In this document: in pieces, positions 47,603 to 60,743 of the stretch
How the letters are laid out: each line of letters starts with the position of its first letter
How positions within the stretch are numbered: position 1 is the first letter of the stretch
DNA from: Boswellia sacra
Taxonomy: Eukaryota; Streptophyta; Magnoliopsida; Sapindales; Burseraceae
DNA length: 64,000 nt
NCBI GenBank assembly: GCA_013180625.2
Contig: SNVD02006085.1
Coordinates: 124,001 to 188,000 of the forward strand
Direction: 5' to 3'
Made by a program: the position numbers and the translations under genes
The notes under the pieces: model-generated
The model's database searches: none
What the model saw: only the letters and a program-made list of their open reading frames with translations
What the model was told of the DNA's origin: nothing

Positions 47603-50600
47603 CTAATTTACAGCTTCAAAGAAAAGAACCTGAGGTTGCAAGTGTCCCCTCTCACACATTGTCAGAACATCAGCCCAGCTACCAATCACCTGTACATCGA
47701 ATGCAAATTCTAATAATCCAAATATCAAATGCACATTGTAACACAGGAAAAAAGGGCATGCACTGTTCAGAACAAACAGTTATTTTACCTTGACAGTTTT
47801 GTCATCATACATAATCCACCGTTCATGGTCATGACTATAGGCAAAACAATGATAATGTTGTCCATAGTAGCAAACCTGAAAGTTGCAAAGGTAATAAAGA
47901 TTATAGATGATTGAATTGGTGTATGCATCATTAAGTTATTGATTAATCAAGCAAATAATCAATATCTCTCATGCTATAATAAAAGGTGTCAGGCTTCGCC
48001 ATCTATATCTCTTAGGATTTTCTTTTTAAAGTTTTGGATACTAATGGCAAGGGAAAGAGGTTGAAAGACTTTGGGATGAAAAATTCAAAGCTGTGCCCTC
48101 CTTCCACTTCTAGGTGAACAAGAGGTCACTATATCCTCTTTATTAAAATATTTGCCCTCAAGATTAACCAAGTAGACATACCACAGAAACCAAGCTATGT
48201 GAGCTCTTCGGATCCAGCCCACGGTAGAGGACGCTGATATCTATCTCGGTACTTAAGGCTGCCAGGGTTGCTGTTATGTCGTCAGCACTCTCACATGTAT
48301 TCTGCCAACCCAGAACTGCAAGACCAAACATAATTAACAATATGACTAAAGAATGAATCATTAATAAAGAAGTATAACTTAACAACCCCGAAATCACCTG
48401 TTGTGAAAACATGCGGTGGAGTTGAGAGAATATGATGAATGTAGTTGAGCTTCCCACAGCCACCAGCCTCTGGATCACAAGCTAATTGATGATTCATCTC
48501 AACAAGATTTAAAAGCTCATCTAAGGAGCTTTCTGCACACATAACCTGAGTGGCAAAGAAAATATAAACAAGGAACAAGGTAATTACTTCATCTACCAGA
48601 GAGAGCACAAAAATTTCGTCAGACCATGATCGCCATCAGAAAAAGATAATATATTAATAATAATCAGCAACTGTATAAAAATTAATCTTCATGCAGTAGA
48701 CAGATACCTTCATTGTTCGGAGGGCACTGGCATTTATGTTATGAAAAAATGAAGTGTATTTCAGATGCCTGGATTCTAAACCACAATTGTAGCAGTTCAT
48801 TCTTTCAAAAATGTCCATCCCAAATAGAGAATGAACTATACAGGCACTATTTGTACAATCCCAAGCCTTTGGGCAATTGCTTTCAACAGATTCTGCATCT
48901 GAAACACTCGAACCAGGAGTAAATGACTGATGAAGGCAGTCAAATAGTACTGCCAGGACTTCAGAAGCATCATTCATCTGAGCCTGTCAGTGACAAGCCA
49001 TCTTAGTCATAACTTTTGAAACAAAGAAAATCATTGCACCTAGATTCATGATCAAATAGGAACGATGATTAAGTGGGTAAGATCAAAATTTAGAAAGTAA
49101 AAACTATTAAAATGGAATATGGTGCAAACATAGTTCCATGAATTTACCTCCTGGAAGAAATTACTATCTGGGTACAAATTGCTTAGAGCTATCCTCAGAG
49201 ATGTAGGAGCAACTGCTTCTTTCCGCATATCTGTAGAAGCTATGTTCAGGGCAGTAAAAATCTCATACAATGCACAAACAACACATGGATCTCCCACATG
49301 AACATGTTCTGAAGGTGATCTCCTCAAGAACTCTTCTCGAAAGCGCCTCAAATGCCATAAGGACTGAATTAATACAGAAAAAAGCAATCAATACAGGCCA
49401 AAAAAGATAACCATAAGTAGAATAAAAGTGAATAGTAAACCAATAACCATCATAAAGCTGAAAAATAGTACTTTGGAACAACCACCTGTATGATAACATT
49501 TAGAAAGCAATTGTATTCACCAACTTCATTCTTCAGTCCTGTCCCATAAAGGTCATTTCCATTCACATTTTCATTGGCGACTTCATTTGATGAAACACCA
49601 AGATTATTTTCGTCCAGAGACATCTTTTGTTGCATCCTCGAACTTAAAGCCGAGGGCATTTTTTTATGTGCTTGGAATGCATCTAAAAAGAAAAAATAAT
49701 ACAAGGTCAAGCAGTTCACAAGTAGTTTTAAAGAACAGGTAAGCAACTTCCTGTAAAGATAATTGTATAGTTACTGCAAAAGTGTGCATTATTGAATTGT
49801 TATTACACAACATATACCTAAGGTATAACACAACAACAAAATATGGAAAAGAGACATAGTGTTTACCAAGGCTTTGGCGTACAGCTTGTTTAAGGTCAGC
49901 TTGGAATCTTTCTTCGTCATCCTCCTCTGCTTGTAATTGCCTCAATGTCTTTGTTCCACTGTCTCCCAAATAAGGACCAGCTGATTCCATCCAAAGAAAT
50001 CCATGATATCATTAGTTTCATATTGGAGAGATGGACTATGGTTGAGATAATAATAAGAGATCATGTTTCCATCTCCTAACAAGGGTTGAGAGAATGATTC
50101 AGAATTCACTTTCTTCACCACATATATAATAACAACTAATAGTTAACAAGATTAAGTGTTGCTAGGTGACATTATCACAAAACCTTAAAAGAGCACGAAG
50201 CATACCACTCCCTGTATGGAGACTGTCACGAGATCCAACTTCAATAATATCCTTTTCCGATGACAGAGCCTGATTCTTCCCATCTTGAGATCTAGTAGAA
50301 CTCCTCTGCCGTCTACCTCTTCTTCCTGTGCGTCGATCAGAGGGTAAAAAACCATCCTCTAGAGTTCCTCCATTAGGTATCCCTGCACAATAACAAAAAA
50401 ATCATGAGCATGTCTTCATATCTTACACTATACACAACCTTACTATATGATAGAGAGATTGAGAACCTTGTTTAACATTTGCATTATGCATAGAATTATT
50501 GATTTGCAAACAGGAAGGAGGCGAAGATTTGGTGACAACTGCAACACCATTTGCAGAATTCAAAGGTGTGCTTTCCAAATTACTTGGGAACCTCTCCTTT

Positions 50601-53600
50601 GACGTCAAATGGACCTGAATAGCACAAATTCAATTTGTTTGCTTCGATAAAGTATCTAATTCCTCTAAAATAAGCAGGCATAAAAATTTTCTTAGCATAT
50701 CTCCTAAATTTATTTCTACAATCCTATTGTCATGGGAATGGACTTAACAACCAGTAACACTGATTTTTATCTTATCACGTAATAACAGCATGAGAAAGGA
50801 ATGCTTACTGGTGTTGGGGATTTCATCAACTCACTCAAATCAGGATCAACAGCACCATGATCCAAATAAACATCAGTGACACACTCAGACACCTTTTCTG
50901 GAAATGTTTGAGCAGATCTTTTATGTTGTTCAGCAAGGTGTTTCAATTTAGTCTCATTCTCAATTCGTATTTGATATTCCAAGGTTTCTTGTAGCTTTCT
51001 TTCCTCTGCTTCAAGTTCAATTTGTCGTCTAAATTCCTCTTCCTGCAGCTTTAAGTCATCACCATTCGCAGAAACAACAGTTTCTAAATCTGGAAGATCA
51101 CCCTCGGATTCCAGAGAGGAACTGCAGTAAGACAGAAGAAGTAAATTAGCAATAGACTTCCCACTATAGCATAAATTTTGAAGCTGGTATGTCAGAGTAA
51201 GAGTGAACAAATATGCAAGGGCAGAGGAAGAGGAACACATACGTCCGCTCAGCAGTCTCATCATGAGCAATGTGATGCTCATTAGTACCAACAACCTGAA
51301 AAAGTAAGAAAGTATCAGACCTGTACCATGGATTTTGTACATCAAGTAACTACCAACTAGAACAAACAAAACCACAAATTGAAACCTTTGAATCCTTGGT
51401 TTTCCTGAACTCTTTGTTCCTTTTTTTATCCTTTGTCTTATCATGTGTATGTTTCGAATTATCACTACCTCCTCGGGAACTCTTCCTAGAATCAAGTGCA
51501 AGTTCTGCTAAAAATGCTTCCCGTGCAGCATCAGACTTTTCTGTGGCATCTTTCTCCGCAAGATCCTCCAAATGTGCCTGAAAAAAGAGATTGCAACTCA
51601 AATTTATAAAGTTAGACCCAACAAACAAAAGGAAAAACCACATGAAGATCAAGTTGTTCAATACACACCCTCAAGTATGACTGCACCAGAGGCAATAATA
51701 TCAATCGGTAGTCATGGGCAGAAACAGGCTCAAGTTTGAGTTCCAACTGCTGCATCCCAGTGACATTTCGCATGATTCGAGCATCAATTTTACTTAGCTG
51801 CATGACCAAACAAGTTAGTTAGAACAATAAGGATTGATATGGATATCTTTGTTAGCAAAAGGTCTATCCAGAATCAATTAACTGACCTCTACTGATAACT
51901 GTTCTTTCTGTCTCTGTATTGCAACTTCTATGCATGTGTCTACCTGATGCAAATAGTCCTTGGTTCTCCAATCATCATCTTCACCCGATTCCAAATCACA
52001 CAACTGAGAAGTCATACCAGCATAAGTATCCTCATATCCAAACTGATTGACATTAAGAGCTTCAGCTTCTTTTAGAACATTTGATATAGCATCCGACTCA
52101 AACCTACTGGTGATGAACATAATATCATTCTCACCCTCAAGAAGCTCTTCTCTTCGCTTCCTAAGAACAGCCTCATAGCTCCGATGGACAAACTCTGTGA
52201 CAGTTTCCCTCTTCTTACCCTCTTCAAGGCAGAGATCCTCCACTGCCTGCAATGCTTCTTCATAGCTCAAATGCTCACATTTTCTCTCACAAAGGCTCTG
52301 TAGGTGATAAAACTCCTTCTCAAGAGTCTGGAGGATTTCCATTCCCTGATGTGTTTTGTCTTCTTTTACACGCATCCATGATGTCAAATGCTCTCCACAA
52401 GAAGGACCTGCAAAAATCCAGGACAGCAAAGCATCTGCATCCACTGAACCCCCACTTTCATGGCTGACATTAACAGAAGTTGCATCACCTCTTACAGCGT
52501 CACCAGATATATTTTCAGCTGGTAGTAGGTGTTCATCCAAAAGGAGAAATGATGAATCTCCATTAAGAACAATCTTCTCTTTAATCTCAAGACCTTGAGA
52601 GCCTTTTGTTGCACCATCCACAGAATTACCCTTCTCAGAATATCTACCCAACCCACAAGAATGAGATAGTTCCTGTAAGAACTTGACAACTTTTCTGAGC
52701 TGGGAAGCTCCCAAAAAGCAGATGCACATGGGTGTTTGATCCACACCATGATTCAGAAGCTGAGAACCAGAAGCCAATCCTTGCAGCTCATCCATCGTGT
52801 ACTGTATTACCTTGCTAAGATGGCTTGCTGCAAGATATTTGTGTCTAATAAGCAGCTCCAGTAAAGCATGAATTCTTTCAAGTAGCTTTGCACGCTCAGT
52901 GTCATCAGACACTGGCCAACCATCAATAAGGGGATACACAATAGACCCCTGGTTACCATCACATTCTTTACACTGGTTGCTCACAATTTTTTCACAATCA
53001 TCACCCTCAACGGCAGTACAATTAAAATTATCCCCCAAATTTTCCTTCTCAGGTGAAGAATCCCATGCATCTTTAAAGCAATCATCATACTCCTCATTAT
53101 GGTTACCAGAGTAGAAATCCTCACCAACTTCAGAATCCCGAGATTTTGATTGATTTCGCCCCAGCATTTTAACTGCTGCTAGAATATCCAAAGGCTTCCA
53201 AGAACAATTCAGAATCATATCAATCCACTCATTGTCAATACTCTGAGGCAAAACGGCCTGCATTTTAGGCAGCAAATTCCCCATATGTTCCTGCACAACA
53301 TGGTGCATATGTGACTCTGAATCTGAAAACTTCTCATTACACCTACAACAAACCCAAAACCTCCATGTCTTATTTTCCTCAGCAAATGTCAATGCCTCTG
53401 CTAGAACCTCACTCGCCAAACTATCCTTCAATAACCCAAAATGAGCTTTAATATCAGAAACACGTACCTTAAGCAACTCTCTCTTCATTTCCAAACTCAT
53501 GGAATTCCAATATGATTTCACAAAATCCCTTCTCTCTTCTTTGGACCCGTTTTTCCTCAGATTATTTCCCAACTTCCTCCTCTCTCTTTCTCTCTTCTCG

Positions 53601-54532
53601 GTCCCTACCAACCCAGAATCCCCAGACCTCTCCCCATCATTATTATGTTGAAACTGACCCGTCTCTGATTTTTGTTGCAACAATCTAGCAGCAGCAACCC
53701 TAACCTCGATCTCTTTTCGTCTCTCTTCAGGAGTTTTGGTGGCTTTTTTAATCTCATTGGGTCTCCTAGCTTGAACTAATCTAACCTCCATTGGGTCCTC
53801 AGTCACTCTTCTAATAGGAATCAACCTAAACTTCTCCTCACCAGTCCCTAAGTTCTTCATCCACGTAGAAATCGAAGCAATGTTTGATTTCTGTATCAAG
53901 CTCCTCAGCTCACTCTGCACGTGCGCAATTCGCGCTTCTGCTGTCAAAATTTTCTGCTGACTCTCGTCCTGTAGGCTCTCCTTAGCAGGATCTATAGGAT
54001 TCTCAATAGCTAACGCACGCTCACACTCTTGAACTACCTCTTCATATTCCTTGCCGTCATTGGCAGCCTCGTACAATAGATTCGCATAGAAATGGGCGAA
54101 TTCAATAGAGTTTGGCGATAACTCCACCGCTTTCTTAGCCGATTCAATCGCGTTCTTCAAATGCCGCTGTTTCGAATTCAAATCATCAATGATCGAAGCC
54201 ACCTTCACACACACGGTCCCCTGCACGCGGTGAATCAGAGCCACATACGCCGAGTTCTCATGGCGCGAACACGACTCCTTCATCAACCTCAACGCTTTGG
54301 TGTGGTTCCCACGCCGAAGCGCCGTTAGGGCACGCTCGCACTCCAGCTTGATCGTGTTGTACGTCGAACCAACGCCGCCGCCGGCTCCTTCCGATTCCGA
54401 CGGCTCCGTTTTAGCGTGGTCCTTAGACAGTGCATCCGGTACCGCACACGGCTCAGCTTCAACAGCCGCCGCAGCCACCGGCGGTTGCGGTTGTTTAGAG
54501 CGAGGAGCAGTAGCTTTCTTCTTATGCCCCAT
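47603..54532 (-). CDS. Ubiquitin carboxyl-terminal hydrolase-related protein (DUF627/DUF629/USP fold)
   Basis: Fifteen exons, 5' to 3': 51887-54532, 51669-51797, 51386-51577, 51243-51295, 50809-51121, 50467-50614, 50206-50382, 49867-49980, 49486-49682, 49148-49363, 48708-48977, 48398-48545, 48182-48315, 47789-47875 and 47603-47689. They join in frame to 1,636 residues from ATG 54532-54530 ([13 protein letters not shown]). A TPR-like DUF627 region lies near residues 65-170. DUF629 follows from about 300, including a C2H2-like finger ([20 protein letters not shown]). Charged, coiled segments come next, then a USP-type domain from about 1306 ([14 protein letters not shown]). That domain has CxxC pairs and ends [12 protein letters not shown] and MYDDKTV. 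Databases usually call this family inactive, yet a Cys (about 1316) and a His (about 1586) stand at the catalytic places. A strong donor (GTAAGTG, 54635) suggests a short 5'-UTR intron, about 54563-54635. At3g47890-like. Confidence 0.93.
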
Positions 54533-54965
54533 TAATTAATTAATTAATTAAAATCGATTTTACTACATGCATATAATATCTCCTATCTATCTTCCTTTCT
54601 ATCAAGAGAAGACGAGCGAGAAGAGGAACACTTACTTGAAATTAAGAAAAATGTTGAGGGGTAAAGTAGGGATTACAGAGTGTTAACGGAGACGGAAACG
54701 GATCGGCGGTGAAATCGATGAATTGGAGAAAGTGAAGAGCTTAGGCTTTAGGAGACTGACGGAAAGCGTGACAGACAGAGAAGTGAACACCTAACCCATG
54801 GAAGTGGAAGGGGGTGAGGTTTGAGCTTTGAGTTTAAGTTTGATTTTGATGAGAAAAGGATGGATTAAGGAATGTTGTTTTGTGGGTTATGTTTATTTTT
54901 ATATAACAATTAAATTATTAATTAACTTTACTAATTTTTTTATTAATTTTTATGTCATTGTCCGC

Positions 54966-55027
<62 letters not shown>

Positions 55028-56173
55028 GTTTCTTTCTTTAAAATGGTAGTAATTATGTGATATAAAGACATATAATTATACTTAAAGCAATTAAATAATG
55101 TTAAGGTTACTGCTATCTATCATCAAATCGGCTTGCCTTTTTTTTCAAATGGTTAGGGGAGGGGCTTAGCCTTTTCTGTTGGGTTGCTGTTAATGTAATG
55201 ATAGAGAACAGATTCATTTTCAAAAAGAGGCCAATTATGTGAATTAATTCTAATAATTTTACCTTTTGCAGTGATACAACAGTGGTCGAGAATTTTTATA
55301 TATAGCAATTATTAATTCTGGAAAAATACTCCTAGCACATGTTGCAATTTTGTTAACGTCTTAATTATTTGATTCTGTAGAAAGGTTTTTTTTTTATATT
55401 TATTTGAAATGTAGTTGTCATACCAAACAAATCGAGATTGATGTATACTTGCAGCTGTAAACTAAAGCGCAAACATTTGGAACCAACAAATGTTCTTTAA
55501 CTTCTACGTAAGTATTCTACTGGAGAAATGAGATTTTCCCACCAACCACCACTACCGGGTCTAAGTACCTGTGTCATCTAATATAATTTATCTTCGTCAA
55601 GGAATGAGTTTGGAGATTTCATCTATGACTTTAAGGAGGATAGGAAGAATAATAATAATAACAATATCAGATACCAAATGGTCACTAACTCATCATCATA
55701 CTATGAGTTATGACGATTTGGTGCTGAATATTGCCAAGAACCAGCCATGAAGAAAGAACAATGCGTACGAACTAGCGCAGCAACTCGGGCACTGTTGTTC
55801 ACTTTTCAATATTTTACATGCAAAAGCTTCATGGAACACTATAGATGAAAGATGGTTTCAGTTTGATATAGTATCGCTGAACACATTGCATAGCAACTAT
55901 ACATCACAGGGAGGCCAAAAAGAAGTGGATAATTCTACACAACAGAATCCTTATTGCCTGGATCTCATCCAGAACGGACAGCCACACTTGTCATAGTTAG
56001 CAAATTATGAATCATAGAACAAGAACTACAATCAAAAATAAAATCTGGCTTCAATTTTTCATTTACATTTTCTAAGCAGTTGCACATAATTTAAGTACAC
56101 AGTAATGCTAGATATCGGAACAACTGGTCTACCTCCTCACAAAATTGTGTTAATGAACAAAATGCGCAATCAA
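54533..56173. other. Promoter of the ubiquitin-hydrolase-related gene and PPR 3' flank
   Basis: Contains the leader of the upstream minus-strand gene (about 54533-54800, with a TTAA repeat touching its ATG) and a long TA microsatellite (54969-55022). The AT-rich remainder runs to the PPR stop codon. No further gene is supported. Confidence 0.5.
54969..55022. repeat. (TA)n microsatellite, about 27 repeats
   Basis: An uninterrupted TA run of about 54 bases, about 170 bases upstream of the likely leader of the ubiquitin-hydrolase-related gene. Likely polymorphic in length. Confidence 0.95.
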
Positions 56174-58744
56174 TCAGAGCAAATGCATCCGCTCCACATA
56201 AGATTGGAGCAACCATTTATTAAGAGCCTCCCCACACCCTACAAAACACCCAGAATTGCCATTTTCCATGAAAAATGGGAAGCTAAAAATATGCAGCAGT
56301 TCCTGAACTGCCTGCCTCACCAGAGAAGTTCCTGTAACCCTGCTACGGCGTCCCCAGCCAGTCACTATATCTATCCGACTGGGACTAACCCCAGATACTA
56401 GCATTTGCTTGCGAAACCAGGCAAGTGTCCTAGAGAGGGCTATCACAGCAGTGCCATCTGACATCACATGCAGATTAATAAGCCAATAACATGAACTTTT
56501 CTCTTTAACAGCATCTGGATATACATTCTTCTGCACAGCAACCTCCCAAACCGAGCCAGCCTCCTCCTTCAGGCCTGACTTATGAAGAAAATCCACCACA
56601 GCATCTACAAGTCCCCTCTTGCTTTCTCTATCCTCACTGTGCATCATATCCAAGAACTTGCTCACATGATCTCGCACATTCTGACCATCAGGTCCTGCTG
56701 ATGGCATGGAAAGCAAGAACATATGTGCAGGGTGTCTTGTTACTGACATAAGCTCATGACAAAACCCCATATCATATGGTGACCGTGCTTCTGTACAACA
56801 ACTTAGGAGCAAGGTATAGGTTTGCAAAGAAGGCTTTAGACCCAATGTCAACATTTCCTGCAATAAGTTATAAGCATCTGACAGCCTATGCACCCTAAGG
56901 AAAGCACTAAGAAGGGAATTGCAAGTAGGCACATTAGGGCGTAAACCTGCATGGAGCATGGCCAGATACCACTCCCAAGCCTTCATAACATTACCAGTCT
57001 TTCCCCACAAATCTACTAAAAGGCCATAAACAGGTTCATCAGGAACCCAATTTTTACGTCTCATCTCAAAAAAAACAACTTCTGCTTCATCAAGATAGCC
57101 ACAATGTCCAAGAACTTCCATTACTATGCTGTAAGTCACTTTGTCTGGCTCAAATCCTGCATTCTGCATCTCTCGGTAAAGCTTTAATGCAGTGGGATAA
57201 TTCCTAGCCTTAGCTTGCAAAGCAATCATGATATTGTAGGTCACAAGATTAGGAACACAACCCTGATCAACCATCTCACAGAAAAGTCTGTCTGCAGCAG
57301 GTAAATTGCCAGCTTTTCCGAGGCAGTTGATCATAACACTGTAAGTAAATGTGTCAGGAGTAAGACCAGCTGACTGCATCTTTTGATACATGTCCATAGC
57401 AACATCAAGAAAACCAGCTTTTGCATGAATGTCAATTAGTGTGCAATAGGTAACACGATCAGGTTCACAACCCACTTTTTGCATTTGATTGAACACTTCA
57501 ATGGCTTTGTTCAGGTAGTTTGCACGTCCATAACTGTGAATAATACGGTTGTATGTCACAACATTTGGCTTGCATCCATCCCTTAACATTTGGTCAAGCA
57601 ATTTGTTTATTGCCCCAAACTGCCTAGAACGACCAAGGATGCCCACCATAGTTGTATAAGTATGTTCATCATGCTTGAACCCAGCTTGCCGTTTCAACCA
57701 ATAGAAAAAGCCAAGAGCAACCGAATGATCTTGAAGCTGCTTCAGAACTTGGTTTGCTTGATATGCATCCATTGAATAGTTAAAACTTCCAAGAGCATCT
57801 TCTGCTGCAGGGCCCCACTTCAACTGCTGCAATATGTTAGACACATTTTCCACAACATTCCCAGTGCTTGTAGACTGCCTAGAAGTTGGAGCAATTGCAG
57901 CTGGCACTTTCATTTGTCTGGAGGATTTATTGAAACCTTCTGAAACATGCTCCATATACTTTTCATCTGACTTCGTTAGATTGGAATTATAATTTGAAGT
58001 AAAGTGACTTGAATGAGCTTTGGACCTCTGTGGTATAGTCCTCCTCCTATCACAAGTATATGCAGATACACTATGATTTTTCAGGGAATTTCCAGTTGCA
58101 TTTTGAACTCTCTTGCAACCTCGAGTGAAATTTGATTTATCGTCTTTATCTTTCACACCATGATAGTTACTTGAAGGATTTGATTTTGATCCCGTTGTTG
58201 TCTCATCCGACGATTTCGGGTGAACTTTGGAAAAATTTTCTCTCTTAATGGTCCTCACATTTGTGGATTTTATAGTCGATACTGGTGTTGTGGAATCAAC
58301 CATACAGTTTGTAGTAGACTTTATTAGTCCAATCCCATCTAAACGAGGAAGCCTAGAATTGACTAAATCAGAGACAAGACCCATAGCAACCATACCAGCC
58401 TTAACAACCTGGTCACTAATGGGAGGTGATGCGGGCACATCCTTTTGGACAGCAACATCAATGCCACTAGCATAACTAACAGAATCTGACCTACTTATAG
58501 AACTGGGAGCAGATAACCTCTCTGTTTTGCGAGAACCCACCACTTTTACAGCATCACCCAAAATAGTGGAACCTACTCTGGCTGATGTGGATGACATTTG
58601 TGTGTTATGCTGTCTTCGTGAAACACAAGATTCATCCTCAGAGCAGGTACATGAACTCCCATCTGATGCACTACATCGTGAACCATTAACAAAAAATAAC
58701 CGAGCACTGCTTGAAAGGTTAGTGAGCTGTTTTGCTCGCAACAT
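56174..58744 (-). CDS. PPR-SMR protein, At1g18900/At1g74750 type
   Basis: A single coding exon of 857 codons gives 856 residues. The start is ATG 58744-58742 (MLRAKQLTNLSSSARLFF). The longer frame above it runs into an intron, whose acceptor lies three bases before the ATG. The first 300 residues are Ser-rich and disordered, with an N-terminus that could be an organelle-targeting sequence. About nine PPR motifs run from about residue 350 to 680, as in DGCKPNVVTYNRIIHSYGRA and AGLTPDTFTYSVMINCLGKA. Near 740-830 is a C-terminal SMR domain (WLINLHVMSDGTAVIALSRT, VTGWGRRSR). PPR-SMR proteins bind organellar RNA or DNA. This gene's own target is not established here. Length and layout match the At1g18900 family, whose Arabidopsis neighbour is BTSL. 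Confidence 0.95.
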   Translation of the reverse strand: MLRAKQLTNLSSSARLFFVNGSRCSASDGSSCTCSEDESCVSRRQHNTQMSSTSARVGSTILGDAVKVVGSRKTERLSAPSSISRSDSVSYASGIDVAVQKDVPASPPISDQVVKAGMVAMGLVSDLVNSRLPRLDGIGLIKSTTNCMVDSTTPVSTIKSTNVRTIKRENFSKVHPKSSDETTTGSKSNPSSNYHGVKDKDDKSNFTRGCKRVQNATGNSLKNHSVSAYTCDRRRTIPQRSKAHSSHFTSNYNSNLTKSDEKYMEHVSEGFNKSSRQMKVPAAIAPTSRQSTSTGNVVENVSNILQQLKWGPAAEDALGSFNYSMDAYQANQVLKQLQDHSVALGFFYWLKRQAGFKHDEHTYTTMVGILGRSRQFGAINKLLDQMLRDGCKPNVVTYNRIIHSYGRANYLNKAIEVFNQMQKVGCEPDRVTYCTLIDIHAKAGFLDVAMDMYQKMQSAGLTPDTFTYSVMINCLGKAGNLPAADRLFCEMVDQGCVPNLVTYNIMIALQAKARNYPTALKLYREMQNAGFEPDKVTYSIVMEVLGHCGYLDEAEVVFFEMRRKNWVPDEPVYGLLVDLWGKTGNVMKAWEWYLAMLHAGLRPNVPTCNSLLSAFLRVHRLSDAYNLLQEMLTLGLKPSLQTYTLLLSCCTEARSPYDMGFCHELMSVTRHPAHMFLLSMPSAGPDGQNVRDHVSKFLDMMHSEDRESKRGLVDAVVDFLHKSGLKEEAGSVWEVAVQKNVYPDAVKEKSSCYWLINLHVMSDGTAVIALSRTLAWFRKQMLVSGVSPSRIDIVTGWGRRSRVTGTSLVRQAVQELLHIFSFPFFMENGNSGCFVGCGEALNKWLLQSYVERMHLL

Positions 58745-58747
58745 AAT

Positions 58748-60743
58748 CTGCAAATACCATAAAAAGTTAATATAATACATATCGAAACATCCATTCTCAT
58801 CATCTCAAGCAATAATGCACTCATTTTTAAACTTAAGCACGTCAGTCAGCAATACAGGGCCACTGTGCTAAGGATATTCATGGGTTGTATGCCCCCTCAC
58901 TGCTGCAAGAGAAGAGTATACAAGCTACTAGACATCCCAGCCAATGCAACAAATGTACAGCTTAGTATCATGTGAGCATTATACTATTCCATCCAATGAA
59001 TCAAGGGAACACAACTGCTCAGATTAAAATTAATATAGTAAAGCCACCAGGGGACAGTTTTATAGAACATGGCAACAGAGAAAAGTCTAGGTGTTAATCA
59101 GTAGCAATGTATAATGTTAGAAATATTCAGTCCTAAACCTTTTTCTAGGTGGAGTTGTATGATATGCACCAAAGGTTGTTAAACTAAACAGTAAAAATAA
59201 TAATAATAATTAAAACTAAAAATGAAAAAGGTACAAATACCAAGAGCAAAAATATCATATAGTAGACAAATAACTAAAACAAACAACAGATTATGTAACT
59301 AAATTATTTGTGTTTGCAAATTACATAGTAGCTCTTGAAGAAGTTTGTCACAACTCTACCCTGCCTAAGACATTTCAAAGAGATGAACCTGATATAAATA
59401 CACCATCCAAATGCCCAGAACAATTGCTTGACTCCTTACCTATAAAACTTTTCAAAGACTGAATTAGAAAACAATGTTAACAAAATAGATATGCATTTTA
59501 ATTGGTGCTGTCGAAGATATTTTGGGCAAAGGGCATAAAGGACTGCCTTAACATCTGTGTACAGTTTCCCTTCTGTTCCTCTGAGAGTGCCTCTCTCCCA
59601 CACTGTTATCCAATCAGTCTCTCCCCCAATATAACACAATGCATAACTCACATTCTTCCCCTTAAGTCTCACTGATTATGCATTTTGTTCTCTTTCTAAC
59701 CTATCCTACAAAACGCATCCCCCTCTCTTGATGACACTTTCACTAATCAAAAAGGAATGCAAGTAGGAGGTGATATTAGCCTCAGCAATGACAGGATTAA
59801 CGTTGGATAAGGTAGGCGCAAGCAGCTACTATAAAGAGGATTTGGTGGTGGGCTGGTGGCATTGGAATAACATATCTCTTGATAATGCTCGCGGTAGTAG
59901 TAGTAACAAAAACCATAGGAAGGAGCACTGCATTTTTGTTCTGACATTCACATAAGAGGCAATAGGTGAGATCTGGATAATGATTGCAACAGTACTTATG
60001 GCAAAGGTAGTAGAATGAGGAAAATACAGAGCTTTTTATTTTGATAGTTTTTTTCTTTTTCCTTTGTTTGCTTCAATCTCTATGCAACAAACAGTAGTAA
60101 GCAGCATAACAAAATTCAATGTAAATATTTTCGTACTCTATTAATTCCAAAAAAATACATCAAATTCAAGTTGCTTCATCACATGGCAATTTGGAAGCTA
60201 CCATTCTCGCTTTTGAGAGCAAAATCTTGCTTCAAGTGAACAAAAAATACTTCCAAAATTCCAACTTTACATCGCCACTAACAAATAAATACACCAAAGC
60301 ATATAATAATCCACAACATCTTAAATCTACAATCAAATTGCTTGCTTTTCACAAATCAGAAGGTCATTGTTTCTCTCAGAAAGACTCAAAAACAAAATAT
60401 CCAGTATGCTAACGGAACCATCATAACCACAATCAAACAAACAAGCTTTCAGTTTTCACACAAAAACAAGTTAAAAATCACAACTTTACCACTCAAAATA
60501 CATTCTTATATCCATCTAATCGCAAAAATACATAAACAGCACAACCACGTTCAGCTCATCTAGTAAAGAACATGAAACCCATCTTCTCAGTCATCAAAAA
60601 CGAGATGAAATAGCTAAAATACCCACAAGTGATAACACAAAGAAAAGGTCATTGTAACAGCAAAAAGCAACAAAACAGCATATAACCCAGTAAAGAATGA
60701 CTCAACGAATACACAAATAATAAGATCATTAGAAGAGAGGTAC
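58748..60743 (-). other. 5'-UTR intron of the PPR-SMR gene
   Basis: The acceptor TTTGCAG ends three bases upstream of the PPR start codon. A GTACCT donor lies at 60743-60738, after a leader exon starting upstream of 60744 with CT-rich DNA to about 60870. The 2.0 kb between contains no long conserved open frame. The join is inferred from splice signals only. Confidence 0.5.

Noticed and set aside
58745..58780. Longer N-terminus of the PPR protein starting at 58780
   Set aside because: The extra codons lie upstream of a TTTGCAG acceptor and are intron sequence. The ATG at 58744 matches family length.
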